NCBI GenBank assembly: GCA_036365455.1
Contig: JAWQUS010000026.1
Coordinates: forward strand, 15,518,001-15,582,000
Reading direction: 5' to 3'
Origin: Macrosoma leucophasiata
Taxonomy: Eukaryota; Arthropoda; Insecta; Lepidoptera; Hedylidae
Length of the DNA stretch: 64,000 bases
Notes under the pieces: model-generated
The model's database searches: none
The model's input: the letters and a program-made list of their open reading frames with translations, nothing else
Told to the model about the DNA's origin: nothing
Program-made: the position numbers and the translations under genes
Part shown: in pieces, positions 19,720 to 30,660 of the stretch
How the letters are laid out: every line of letters starts with the position of its first letter
Numbering within the stretch: position 1 is the first letter of the stretch

Positions 19720-20282
19720 AACTTAACTGTAGTGTGTATGGTTCAGGTCAGGATGTTTGGATTTTTTTTTTATTTTGACTAATTTATTTTACGATCTTAC
19801 TCATTGTTTGGCATATAATTATTTCGTTTTAATATGCAATTATTCTATTTAACAAAATTGAAATATATCCCACAGATAGATCGTAAACAGATCTTCTTTT
19901 TTACAGCATTTTTATTGTCAGTATACTTAGTATTTTTTTTTCCACTCATACCATATTTAACTCTATGGGATATTTTGTCCCATTTACCTTGATACATGTG
20001 CTGTAATAGTTTCGATATTTTTTCTCTAAACCCAATAACACAGTAGATAGTTTGTATTTATCTACTGTGCCAATAACGGCGCCAGTTTTAATTGCGAGCA
20101 AGCAGACACGCTATTGGCCCCTTCGCAAAGCACTCACACTGACACACCGAACATGTACATACTGTCACGTCTGACCACAATCAAGCACTGCCCGCATTCG
20201 TGTATCACAAGAATTATTTTATAACGAAATTTAAAATGTACCTATGTAAAAGGAGATGTTGCAATACTGTATGGATTATTAA
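19720..20282. other. Unassigned AT-rich DNA
   Basis: Contains TTGATACATGTGCTGTAATA with a CAATAACA end near 19990-20042. A similar ~55-bp block occurs at 20925-20985, so this may be an old duplicated repeat. No gene. Confidence 0.4.
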
Positions 20283-20333
20283 GATATTGTGTACAATACA
20301 TGGCCGGAGGGGCCATGTATTGTACACAATATC
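20283..20333. repeat. Perfect palindrome, 23-bp arms, GGAGG loop
   Basis: Arms 20283-20305 and 20311-20333 (core TGTGTACAATACATGGCC) match at all 23 positions around a 5-nt loop. Confidence 0.95.
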
Positions 20334-21313
20334 ATGAACAGGCAAAATCAATATAAAAACGTTTTTTACTGCATATTTTTACTTATTTAGCTTTGCTTGC
20401 AGTTACAAAACATTATTTGCAGTTAGAATTGCAACTCAATACCAACATGGCGAATATGGCGGGCGATGTCATTTTGACACATTCCACTAATAATCGATAC
20501 TAATCGATTTCCAATTTAAAGAAATTCATCGGAACTTCTTTAAATTGATGGATTTGATACATCGTTTTTTTGTTAATATATGAAGCACTAGTAAGATACA
20601 GATACAGATATAGCATTAGTTTTGTTTTATCTACATAGGTACTATCCCAAGCGTAGGCTGTATCGCCGCCATGTTGAACATGGTTGAAAATTTAAATGAT
20701 AAAATCGTTTAAATTTAATGTGGTTGTAACTCTAAAATATATTCTTAAATTTTTTTTTTCGGATTCTTCTTTAATTTACCCATTTTTGAGGTAGTGTACG
20801 AACCAGAGCCGAGCTCGCAACATCTCCTTTATATGGCTTTTTGACCCTGATTGCTATATTTTTTAAAATGCCATTTGGTAAATTTTCCGCCTCCTACCGA
20901 TGTTGCCCCAAAATGTCCTACTTAGCTTGATACATGTACGGTAATAGTTTTCAATAATTTTTCTCTAAGCCCCAATAACAGTCTCGCGAGTTCTAATTAA
21001 TGTTTGGATCCGCACTCAGCAGGAAATACGAGCGTGGTCGTCTTAATGCCGTGTCATTTATTTCTGACCTCATGTTACTTGTTATCAAATAATTGCTTTT
21101 ACTTTGCTGAAAAAATTGTTTTTGGTGGCTACATGTTTCAAGTCAAATCGGGATACTTGGGGGCAAAATTGATTTGACGGAAAAAAACAGGCAAAACTGG
21201 CTTTTAATGATGTTGGACGTTTATCGATACATTTGCTTGTACTTATAAATTTTTTTTTTTACTTCTATTGCTGGATATGTAATAATATAAAGACAACCCA
21301 TACAACAGCTATA
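20334..21313. other. Unassigned AT-rich DNA
   Basis: No gene recognised. See 19720 for the shared ~55-bp block. Confidence 0.35.
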
Positions 21314-21668
21314 CAAGCTCCAGGACTCCCCCCAAAAAGGGGAGAGACTCGTGCCCAGCAGTGGGACGTATTCTCTCCCCTTTTTGGGGGGAGCCCTGGA
21401 GCTTACTCCACCACGCTGCTCCAATGCGGTTAGTGGCCAACCCGCTGTCGGATGTTTTCAAACCGCCCATAAGGCCTCCGACAAGGCTTAACGACTGCTA
21501 TCCATCGATAGCAACCGGGACCGACGGCTTAACGTGCCCTCCGAAGCACGGAAACTCGCATTTAATTTGCCACTAGCGGTCATCCATCACACTACCCGAC
21601 CGCGCCCGTAGTGCTTAACCGAGTAGATCGCGTACGATCTACACCAGCCGGTGGGCCATGCGCGCTTC
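21314..21668. repeat. 5S-SINE (family D) fold-back
   Basis: A plus-strand 3' fragment (21314-21371) abuts a nearly full-length minus-strand copy (21372-21668) that contains the 5S-like head. The two inverted CTCCAGG...CCCCAAAAAGGGGAGAGA segments form a ~32-bp stem with a 24-nt loop. One retroposition with internal strand switching is a plausible origin. Confidence 0.85.
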
Positions 21669-21669
21669 A

Positions 21670-22454
21670 TATTATTGCTGGATAATCTTCATATTTTCAG
21701 TCGTAAGACGTTCCCTGCAGGTGAAATGCCGTAATTGGCACCCTTGGCATGCGGATTGGCCATCGCAGTGTCGGTAGTTTTATCGCAAATCACTGTTGCC
21801 CAACTTGCGTTCTTGCACTAACTACCGCCTCATTGGAATTGTTTAACATTGTTCGTTTGACTGACTGCACTGGCGGGCGGTGGGGTCGTGACGATCCGAC
21901 GCCGATCTACTGCTAGATAACCTTAATCATGACGACCAAATTCCTTCTTTCTCAGTTTCTTTTAAAATGGGGAAATGGAGGAATTGGTAAATAATTGATG
22001 CTTTACATATGATACAAAATTGTTTAGTTTCTTAAATATTTTTGATTATTATTAGTGGTTATTCACTCTAGGTTAGTTTTAAAAAAATGACGATGTAAAA
22101 GTGCTCTCCAGAAGCCTAGTTATATGAAATAAATGAATAAAACTGAATAAACTGATAAACCTGCGCAAAATCTTTCACCTTATTTCCATATAATCATCAA
22201 CACGTGAAAACTTTTAAGGGACGCGAAAAACAATTCCCACTAGAGAAACCGAAATAGAATCTAGAATAACCTTTGATTAAACTAACCTTTTGATAATTGC
22301 CCGTAATTAATGTGTAATTATCAAACGCTGACGACACTCAGACACTGCTGATTACGTGTCAAGCGAGCCGCGTAATTAGAAACCGCTGGGTAATTGAGAT
22401 GCAAGCTGGGGATCTAAAGCTGGCATTCATGGACTAACAGAAACGGTTGAACTT
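21670..22454. other. Unassigned DNA
   Basis: No recognisable gene, RNA or repeat. Confidence 0.35.
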
Positions 22455-22733
22455 GAAAAAAAAGTGGTAAACAAACTTGCAGTTCACATTGATGTTAAGT
22501 GATGACTGCAGCCTATAGACACTTACACAAAGACCAAGGTCAAAATGCAGATGCGTTACCACTCCTGAGGCCTAAGGTGTTATGCCTCAGTGCCAGAAAT
22601 TACAGGGCCATACATTACTACCTGACCGGAACACGATACTGCTGAATACTACCATTTGGCGGCAAGTAGGTATATTAGGTAATTCGGTGGTGCCTACGCC
22701 CGCGAGCTCCGTCACTGGAGCTCTACCACCAGT
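22455..22733 (-). mobile_element. Family A element, full length
   Basis: T-rich tail at the left edge and ACTGGTGGTAGAGCTCC at the right. Carries a 4-bp insertion in the AAGTAGGTATATTAGG segment. Confidence 0.85.
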
Positions 22734-22739
22734 ATAAGT

Positions 22740-23258
22740 ATATATAATATTATTAGACCAACGTTTGACCACCAACTCACCTGATGGAAAGTGAAGATGT
22801 AGCCGAAGATGAAGCACGTTGGTCTGTATATGATGAAAGCTGAGGATATTTTCGATACATTATTATGTATAAAGATAAGTTTTATGAAAAAATAACTGAT
22901 ATTTATGCATAATAATGAAAAACTAAAATAAGCATTCACGAACTTACCAAAAACTTTGGACTGATAAAACAGTTATGAATAATATACCAAATAAAAAAAT
23001 ATCCTATGTTACATACTATCACGTATAAGAATACTATTATTAGTTTTTTTATCGGGGGGATATCGAGTCGCAATTAATTCGTTAACAAGTCGTACGGTGA
23101 ATGGCTTGCTTTACAAAAACTGAAACAACTAGTTTCCATGTGCGTTTGCAGGATGGTGAGTATATTTTGTTAATTTTCAACCATGCTGTATGTGATCACG
23201 GAGGTTGCTTTTACCGCTTTATTTTTAATAGAAGTCCAAGTCATTCATGTTTTTATAT
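22740..23258. other. Unassigned AT-rich DNA
   Basis: Open frames up to 76 codons carry no recognised motif. Confidence 0.35.
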
Positions 23259-23322
23259 AATGGTGGTAGCAAACAAGCATGCAATTCATATTGATGGTAA
23301 GTGATTACTGTAATCTATAGGA
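23259..23322 (-). repeat. Family A fragment (3' end)
   Basis: GTAGCAAACAAGCATGCAAT to GATTACTGTAATCTATAGG. It directly abuts the M segment. Confidence 0.7.
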
Positions 23323-23327
23323 AGAGG

Positions 23328-23665
23328 ACTTTTGGAACGAAGTGCCTGATTGCGCAGTACGCTGGCTAACGGGGCTAGGCGAGCGTCACGAAAAATCCTC
23401 ACGACACTTTTGCTATAGTGCGTAGCGCTCAGAGAGGGGCAGGCCGAGGATAGGAATCGACTTGTACGTTCTCTCTCTCTCTCTCTCTCTCTCGACAGTG
23501 ACAAGCCACGCAACGCGCGCGTCTACTGTGTATGCGTACATTGTTTTGTCGTGTTCGTGTGTAGGTAGATTTAGTTATTTTTAATATTTTTGAAAATAAA
23601 CAATGGATTGTGAAAGCGATTCATTAGAAGTTACATAGGAACTTCGTTCCAATCGGGTGTCCCAC
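23328..23665 (+). repeat. Family M segment: promoter-like 5' region and ORF start
   Basis: Contains GGCTAGGCGAGCGTCACGAA, ATCCTCACGACACTTTTGC, a (CT)n run at 23471-23492, GCGTACATTGTTTTG and then ATGGATTGTGAAAGC. The frame reads MDCESDSLEVT and then a stop. The reverse copy at 25388-25730 keeps the frame further (MDCENDSSEVEEELR). Two copies of an upstream region plus a shared start codon suggest the 5' end of an unidentified transposable element. Confidence 0.6.
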
Positions 23666-23984
23666 ATGAGACACCTCAGACAGTTTTTTTTTTTTTCAAA
23701 TTTTTGTAGTAGCAAAGGTCATTTACCAATTCCAAATCCAAGACAATTTATTCTACAAATATTTTAAAAACATGTTTATAAACTGAATCGCATAATAAAT
23801 TAGTACAAAAAAGGTTTTGTTAATTGGATCATTTCTTTAATTTTTTTTAATTCACCTCTAAAAAATGCTTCACTTCGTAAAATTTATGTATTTAGGTTGT
23901 ACGTGCATGTTATGATCACCGATATACATACAGATAGACAGGCGCATGCTGATCTTATTAGGGTTCCGTTTTATCCTTTTCAGG
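23666..23984. other. Unassigned AT-rich DNA
   Basis: Nothing recognised. Confidence 0.35.
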
Positions 23985-24250
23985 TACGTCAACCCTATGA
24001 CAGATGGGGTAGAGGGTGTGGAGTGGAGTATCAGATGACCCGGTCCTGACACACCTCCTATGTACATTCATAGGAGGTGTCATAGGTCATATTCTTCTAT
24101 ATACATTCATCATTATCAGTACTGGACTTATTCAGTCTAGGTAGGTCAGTCTTTGTCTTCCTGGGCCACTACAACCGGCCACATTTGCTTGCATATCTGT
24201 TTAGCCATTCGCTCATTCGACATTATTCCTACATACCCGAACCAGAAGGA
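23985..24250 (-). pseudogene. Decayed LINE C-terminus relic with palindrome
   Basis: Same family as 3780 on the minus strand (AGGTAGGTCAGTCTTTGTCT, TTAGCCATTCGCTCATTCGA) with frameshifts throughout. It includes a palindrome with 12-bp arms ACACCTCCTATG (24051-24062) and CATAGGAGGTGT (24069-24080) around TACATT. Confidence 0.6.
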
Positions 24251-24567
24251 TACAATCGTAATTACCCTTAATATTTGGTTCATTAAACAAAGTCACTAAT
24301 GAAAGCATATACGTCGTATGTAAACTAGCGGTCGCTGATATATTACACAATAAACATTCCTAGAGCACAAGTGACGTCACGAATGGGCATCAACACGAAT
24401 TCCTCAAGTAATTAGAGACCAGAACATGGAATGTACATACCAGATTAAGTCTGACGGACAGATGGTTGCGGTTGAAACGGGCCTAGCGAAGTAATGCGTT
24501 AAGGCATGGATAAATCTAAGCGGAAAGGAGCGATTCCGTGAACATATTTTCTTGCGATCATGTTTAT

Positions 24568-24700
24568 CTATATATATAAAAATCAATTGCTGTTAGTTAG
24601 CCTCGCTAAAACTCGAGAAAAGCTCTACCGATTTGACTAAACTTTTGTTTTGATTTATTTAGCAGTTGTCATTACGTTGCGACACTGAAAATGTCAAATC
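24568..24700 (+). repeat. Helitron-like 5' end
   Basis: TCTATATATATAAAAATCAA, TTGCTGTTAGTTAGCC and CTCGCTAAAACTCGAG are the common start of a lepidopteran Helitron-like family. No 3' end (CTRRT) is found nearby. Confidence 0.5.
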
Positions 24701-25133
24701 AGGAATCGAATTAAAATTTCGATTATAGTAGTAACTGTCAATGTGAAGCCCATAGCATCGAGCCACTTTGTCATCGTGGTGTATGATAGTTACACTTTTA
24801 TAGAATTACGTATACGTAAGTTACACTTGATTTTGCTCCTTATAAATATTCGGTACCGGGCCTTACAACTCAAATCGTTTCATAAGAAGAAAACTCAAAA
24901 GAAAATAACCAAACAGTAATAATTGCATTAGTCATGAATGAATTCACTCGTATCTCGGAGATCAGACGCTCAGCGTGGTGTGTGGGTTGCACAGACAGCG
25001 TGGGCGAACGGAATAGTTGATATTTTGAATTACTAATTTAATTTGATCGTAATTGGGTATTGTAAAAAAAATTTATAATACTAAATAATACCTAATAATG
25101 TGGTTAAAATTTTCTAATACGCATTAATAACGA
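24701..25133. other. Unassigned AT-rich DNA
   Basis: Nothing recognised. Confidence 0.35.
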
Positions 25134-25371
25134 AGCGCGCATTACGAGCGCGGTCCGTATGTGTGATGGGTGACCGCTAGTGGCAAATTGAAATGCGCGT
25201 TTCCGTGCTTTGGAGGGCACGTTAAGCCGTCGGTCCCGGTTGCTATCGATAGATAGCAGGTTAAGCCCTGTTGGAGGCCTTAAGGGCGGTTTGAAAACAT
25301 CCGACAGCGGGTTGGCCACTAACCCTTATCTCCACCAACTCGCATTGGAGCAGCGTGGTGGAGTAAGCTCC
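25134..25371 (+). repeat. 5S-SINE (family D), truncated at both ends
   Basis: Includes GTGATGGGTGACCGCTAGTG through GTGGAGTAAGCTCC, then stops. An ATTATTATT tail follows prematurely, and then a diverged family A head (CTAGTGGTAGAGTTC, ~25388-25424) that runs into the M segment. Confidence 0.75.
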
Positions 25372-25387
25372 ATTATTATTTACTTAT

Positions 25388-25730
25388 TCACTAGTGGTAG
25401 AGTTCTAATGTGGACTCGGGGGCAACGAAGTTCCTCTTCAACTTCTGATGAATCATTTTCACAATCCATAATTTAATTTAAAAAATATGAAAAATAACTA
25501 TAACAACATACACACGAACACGCCAAAACAATGTACGCATACACAGCAGACTCAGGAGAGAGAGAGAGAGAACGAATAAGTCGAATCCTATACTCGGCCT
25601 GCCCTCTCGCCGAGCGTCACGCACTATAGCAAAAGTGTCGTGAGGATTTTTCGTGACGCTCGCCTAGCCTCCCTAACCAGCGTACCGCGCGATAAGGAAC
25701 TGCGTTCCAATTCGTTCCAAAAAAACGTTG
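25388..25730 (-). repeat. Family M segment, reverse copy
   Basis: Complement of the 23328 segment: the GAGGATTTTTCGTGACGCTC block at 25641, a GA run at 25557-25572, and an ATG whose frame reads MDCENDSSEVEEELRCP before entering the family A-like sequence. The M part begins near 25425. Confidence 0.6.
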
Positions 25731-25799
25731 TACTATCGATACCAAGTGCTAAGAAAATAAATTTTATTATTATTATTAATATAATGTAATATAAGAGCA

Positions 25800-26560
25800 G
25801 CTTGTGGCGAGCTGTTGGTGAGTAGCGACACCACCCCCTACCATCATCTCGAGTTCCTCCGAGAGAACTGCGCTCCGCCTCGTCCGCCACACAGGGGTAC
25901 GGCCGGACGGAGCATCAGGTCTCTCACCTCTGGCTTGCCTTCATTGGCCGGTCAGAGTGGGGCGCTAGAGGTATGGCATTTGCAGAAATTTAGATAATAG
26001 GCTGTTGTATAAATTTCTGCAAGAGCCATACACTCGGGGGTGGAAGTGTCTAAAGGCATAATAGCGGGGAAGCCCGCTCCGAGCTCGAGATTACTCGCTC
26101 GTGATGGTGAAACCGGGGCCACACCTCTCGACACCCCCAGCCTCTCTCAACAGTGTTGCCCCCTGTCGACCACCGGGTTGGCTGTTTGGGGGGCCCACCA
26201 AGGAGAGGCGAGTCACCACCTGCCTAAAGTAGGATTCGATAATGTGAGATGTTGAATATAGGCAGGTGCCGGATCTCACTCCATAGGCCCAGCCAGCTAG
26301 TGCCCCCAGTTCACCCACATAGCCCAAAGTTTGGCGAATCACTTATCATTACAGTAGTCCCATTATGTTCTGCGGGGTCTGTCTGTGCCTGTATTAACTA
26401 TTGATGCAGTCAGAGAGAGGTCCCGCCGAATATAACCCATTACAAAGTAGATCAAAATTCTCGATAGGGCCTCTACGTGTTGGACCCCCCATGTCCCCGC
26501 GCAAGCCTGACAAAGGTCCGGGGTTCAAATTGGACCCCGTGCTGACGAGAGAGATAAATA
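25800..26560. other. GC-rich block of unknown identity
   Basis: About 750 bp of clearly higher GC than its surroundings, with open frames up to 88 codons on both strands but no recognised domain. CGGCCGGACGGAGCATCAGG and GTCCCCGCGCAAGCCTGACA suggest retrotransposon or LINE non-coding sequence. I cannot identify it. Confidence 0.35.
25972..26030. repeat. Hairpin, 21-bp arms, 17-nt loop
   Basis: Arms 25972-25992 and 26010-26030 (core TGCAGAAATTTA) pair at 19 of 21 positions. The longer loop sets it apart from the other palindromes in the window. Confidence 0.85.
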
Positions 26561-26581
26561 ATATAATATTATTTATATTAT

Positions 26582-26790
26582 ACTAGCGACCCGCCCCGGC
26601 TTCGCACGGGTGCAATGCTGATATACTAAATACGCTACAGAAAAACTGTGAACGTTGTTTATAAAAAAACTAGCGACCCGCCCCGGCTTCGCACGGGTGC
26701 AATGCTGATATACTAAATACGCTACAGAAAAACTGTGAACGTTGTTTATAAAAAAACATAGCGGCCCGCTCCGGCTTTGCACGGGTTTAA
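26582..26790 (-). repeat. Tandem 87-bp Helitron 3' ends
   Basis: Units start at 26582, 26669 and 26756 (CTAGCGACCCGCCCCGGC). The first two are identical and the third is partial and diverged. Each unit also holds CTGTGAACGTTGT, which is inverted relative to the same motif in the helicase tail at 27079-27094. Confidence 0.85.
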
Positions 26791-27060
26791 AATATGTAAC
26801 TCACTGAAAAAATGATAAAATCAATCCAGTAGATTTGATTTATTCATTTACTGCCCGTAGCCCGCACGCGTTTTTGGAGTACTTAAAACAATTCCCCTTT
26901 CCTTATCTTTGGAATATCTTTTATACACAATATTTTCACTTTTTTTTACATTTTTACTTTTTTTTTACATTTTTACAATTTTTTAACATTTTTACTTTTT
27001 TTTACATTTTTACTTTTTTTTACATTTTGACCTATTTATTTTACAACAATAATTAATATA

Positions 27061-27168
27061 TTACAGAATATCTTTATATACAACGTTCACAGCTTTCTTG
27101 TCATTAGACAATACAAACATGTTTTCTCTAGAGGTTACTCTTGAAAGAGCGACATACAGTTGCGAATC
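27061..27168 (-). pseudogene. Helitron helicase C-terminal remnant
   Basis: The minus-strand frame reads DSQLYVALSRVTSRENMF, then VLSNDKKAVNVVYKDIL and stop. QLYVALSRVTS is the conserved motif VI region of Pif1-family helicases carried by Helitrons. It lacks all upstream helicase motifs and is out of frame with the N-terminal piece. Confidence 0.8.
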
Positions 27169-27335
27169 TCACGCTCTGCTGAAGATTCTCTCTCTCTCTC
27201 AGCTCTATAATTATCCCGAAGCTGACTGAGTCGAGCCTCACGTTCCGTTGATGATTCTTCATCTCTTGCTGAACGTAATCTTCTGGCATTCGCTGTACTA
27301 CGACCTATGTTCGAACGACGACGTCTTCCAGGCAT
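27154..27335 (-). pseudogene. Helitron Rep/helicase N-terminal remnant
   Basis: Begins MPGRRRRSNIGRSTANARR and continues with a charged, arginine/glutamate-rich stretch (ERERESSAEREIRN) before the deletion junction near 27160. An N-terminus of the form MPGRRR..G..T...R is typical of arthropod Helitron proteins. Relative to the helicase tail the frame is shifted by one, so no fusion protein is made. An in-frame ATG 21 bp upstream exists, but the MPG start fits the family better. Confidence 0.65.
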
Positions 27336-28139
27336 GACTTTATAATTTGTGTGCAAAAATTAACTCAATTCTATATATGTTTGCTTATGATTACCTATAC
27401 ACAAATTGCCATATTATTAGTAACTGCCGCAGTAAAAAATATCTAAATACTTATCATTCAGAAACAAAAAACAAAATCCGATCGCTGCTGAATTCAATGT
27501 GCTATAAGGAAATCCGCGGCCTCCGACGCGCTATTTATAGGCACGCTGCCGCCGCGCCGCGTCGCCGTAAACGCTACGTTCCGCAATTTTTAAATCTGTA
27601 CATCTTCAAAAATATTGATTTAAATCAGATGCTGTAAAAGGCCAAATAGATCTATATTAAATCAACAATGTATTTAAGGTATTTAATTGGATAAGGATTA
27701 ATGCTGTATTGGTTAAAATCGCTTCGAATATTAGTCATTATTTGTCGTAAAAAGTAAATGACAAAAAAATGTTATTGTGGGATATCCATAAGAGATAGAC
27801 ATATACCATCGCGGAGTTTTCTGTAGACCTTTTCATTGTGTACAATACTTAGTACATTATTTTGATAAATCTCGTAGGATTCAGCCTGCGTTTGCAATGT
27901 AAGCGGAAAAAATGTAATTATTTGCGACATCACATTAGAAACCTCAAAAATAACAGTATTTGTCCACTATTTAATGGATAATATTATACATAAAAACCTT
28001 CCTCATGAGTTACTCTATCTATTAAAAAAAACCGCATCAAAATCCGTTGCGTAGTTTTGAAGATTTGAGCGTTCATAGGGACATACAACATGACACATGA
28101 CAGAAAAAGCGACTTTGTTTTATACTATGTAGTGATTAT

Positions 28140-28736
28140 TATTACGTATTTATATATTAATTCTCTGACAGCCAACCTTTGGGTAGTGGAACAGCGTTGT
28201 GGAAGGTGCAAATGGAAAATCTTCAATACAGAATGTAGTACATAGTTTATCATTTACAAAAAAATATATATCATACATTACATACAAATAATTATATATA
28301 TATATATATATGTGTGTATAATGTATATAACTATATATGTTATTTAATAAATATACCTGCAAAAAATAAATAAACGACGAAAGGATACTGATTTATTCAT
28401 TCAATTATCTTCAGTTTATTCACGAAATTAGAAATCATGTTGTTTTAATTATTTCTTACAACAATAACATTTATTGACTACTCGATACAATTCTATTATT
28501 CGACATTGAGTTTTGATTTAAACAATTTGAATATGATCTGAAATTCTGTAATTATGATATCTGCTAAACAAAACACCAATTTACATTAAATAGCAGTTGC
28601 TAATATTTATCTCATATTTATTTGAGTGTAACAATATTGTGCACTGAATTGTTAGAAGGTGTAAAGTGTTAATAAATTATTACAGCTGTTGGCAATTGGT
28701 TTGTTAATGTAATAAATTAATGACCGATTGAATTTT
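28140..28736. other. Unassigned AT-rich DNA with (TA)n
   Basis: A TA/TG microsatellite lies at about 28290-28325. Nothing else recognised. Confidence 0.4.
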
Positions 28737-29033
28737 ACTGGTGGTAGAGCTCCAGTGACGGAGCTCGCGGGCGTAGGCACCACCGCATTACCTAATATAC
28801 TTGCCGCTAAATGGTAGTGTTCAGCACTATCGTGTTCCGGTCAGGTGGTCATGTATAGCCCTGTAATTTCCGGCACAGAGGCGTAACACCTTAGGCCTCA
28901 GGAGTGGTAACGCATCTGCATTTTGACGTTAGTCTTTGTGTGGGACGTGTGGGATGTTAAGTGATGACAGTCATCACTTAACATCAACGTGAACTGCATG
29001 CTTGTTTACCACTTCCATTACATAAAAAAAAAA
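28737..29033 (+). mobile_element. Family A element with internal palindrome
   Basis: Full length. The GGCTGCAGTCATC region is replaced by a palindrome: GATGTTAAGTGATGA (28953-28967) and its perfect complement (28971-28985) around CAG. The left arm is an inverted copy of the element's own sequence. Confidence 0.85.
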
Positions 29034-29135
29034 TGACCTCTAAAGGTAATTATTTTACTCTACTGTCATAATACAATAATTTGTAACTATTACGACATGA
29101 AAATGCATGTATCTATCTATTATATTAATAATTTA

Positions 29136-29335
29136 TAATAATGGCAACCCTTGATACGTCCCACTGCTGGGCACGAGTCTCTCCTCTCTCTTCTAGGGAG
29201 GAGGCCTGGCTTGGCCACTAACCCGTATCTCCACCAACCCGCATTGGAGCAGCGTGGTGGAGTAAGCTCCAGGCCTTCCCCCAAAAAGGAGGAGACTCGT
29301 TCCCAGCAGTGGGACGTATAATGGTTGCCATTATT
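29136..29335. repeat. 5S-SINE (family D) fold-back
   Basis: A minus-strand 3' end (29136-29211, starting at an (AAT)n tail) is joined to a plus-strand 3' portion (29212-29335, ending ATGGTTGCCATTATT). Both halves lack the 5S head. Confidence 0.85.
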
Positions 29336-29339
29336 AATA

Positions 29340-29935
29340 ACATTTATTTGTCGCTTGCCTAACCTCAGTGAGCATTATTTCTTTGGGTACTTGGTTGAAA
29401 TGCAAATTTATTTTTAATTTCTTGCTTTATTTTTCGCCTATAAAAAGTACTTCCTAACCCTCATTCTGCTGAGCCATAAACATTTTCAACGAAGCATAGT
29501 CGAATCATTAAATATTCCATCAACAATATAAAATTCATTACAGCCTGTCATAAAAAAGGCCTCAACAATTTCGCCCGCCATTTTCAAAGTTTAATATAAC
29601 CCTAAAGGTATAAAAATATTCACGCCACAACAATGTGGGGCCGTAGTGACCCACGAGCGGAGATTTCGTCATTAGGGCCACGTAATCAGAACAGGAATGC
29701 GGTGCGCGTCATTACAGGGTTGAATCGTTAGGCTTATTGGACATGTGAAGGGTTAGGTGTACAGTGTTTGGTACAATGACGTATCGTGTTTTTTTTTAAT
29801 ATGCGTATATTTTTTGGGGGTTGTTATAAAAATATATGGTAATACGAATATAGTTATCACACTTCACATCACACTGTTCACTATCACATCACATTATATT
29901 CACACTTATATCCCTACTATCCCCACTTAATATAA
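29340..29935. other. Unassigned DNA
   Basis: Nothing recognised. Confidence 0.35.
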
Positions 29936-30107
29936 TAACTCTGTCTGTCTGTCTGTCTGTTACCTTTTCACGTCCAAACGACTGAACCGATTTAATGAAA
30001 TTTGGTACAGAGATGGAGCTGACTTTGAGAAAGAATATAGACTACTTAGTTATTAATAAAACGACATCGGTATCGGCACGCGGGCGAAGCCGCGGGCAAC
30101 AGCAAGT
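29936..30107 (+). repeat. Helitron-like element with (CTGT)n
   Basis: Starts with a CTGTCTGTCTGTCTGT run and ends CACGCGGGCGAAGCCGCGGG, CAACAGCAAGT. The ending is related to that at 6660. Confidence 0.55.
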
Positions 30108-30110
30108 AAT

Positions 30111-30345
30111 ATCATAAATGTGAAAGCTTCTTTGTTTGGATGTTCTGATGTTTGTCCGTCAATCACGTCGAAATTACAGAACGGATTTTGACAACATTTA
30201 TTTACACAGATAGGGATAGATTATAGGATACTTTTTATTTCGCAAAAAATGTTCCTGTGGGATGCCATGGGATGATTTGATGAGTTTCCACAGGTTACGA
30301 TAAAAAGCGACGTACACGCGGGCGGAGCCACGGGCAATAACTAGT
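30111..30345 (+). repeat. Helitron-like element
   Basis: AATGTGAAAGCTTCTTTGTT at the start; CACGCGGGCGGAGCCACGGG, CAATAACTAGT at the end. It lies immediately after the preceding element in the same orientation. Confidence 0.55.
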
Positions 30346-30357
30346 CATTTATATATA

Positions 30358-30660
30358 CGAGCCAGTTGGCCCAGCGGTGTGTAATGAAACGAGGCTGACA
30401 GGTTCGATTCCCGTACCGGAACAAATTAATGTTCCGGAATCTTTGTGTAGCCTACATATATTTGTTTTGGGTCTAGGTGATTATATATGTATTGTGTGTG
30501 AACAGCGGCTCCCACGACACAGGTTTATACATCGTGTGAGGCTCAGGGGTGGCACCGCATCTGCATTTGACCTATGGTTTTTGATAGAAAGCCTTTTAGT
30601 ATAGGCTCCACTTATCACTTAACATCCATGTGTTCCATCGTTTGCCACCTTCGTTTAGAT
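30358..30660 (+). mobile_element. tRNA-headed SINE with a family A-like 3' end
   Basis: Head CCAGTTGGCCCAGCGGTG (box A) and CAGGTTCGATTCCCGTACC (box B). The 3' third (CTCAGGGGTGGCACCGCATC, CACTTATCACTTAACATCC, CGTTTGCCACC) is a diverged version of the family A 3' region. It may show which LINE 3' end both families share. Confidence 0.65.

Larger units (their letters stand above)
26582..28135 (-). mobile_element. Helitron deletion derivative
   Basis: On the minus strand it starts TCACTACATAGTATAAAACA after an A and ends with a GC-rich stem and GGGCGGGTCGCTAGT. About 1.55 kb. Inside, in the same orientation, are the N-terminal piece of a Helitron replication protein and the last ~34 residues of its helicase, with everything between removed. 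The 3' end is repeated in tandem (next entry). Confidence 0.75.

Noticed and set aside
23471..23492. (CT)n run as a polypyrimidine splice signal
   Set aside because: It recurs in the inverted M copy upstream of the same ATG, and no acceptor site or exon follows. It is a microsatellite within a repeat.
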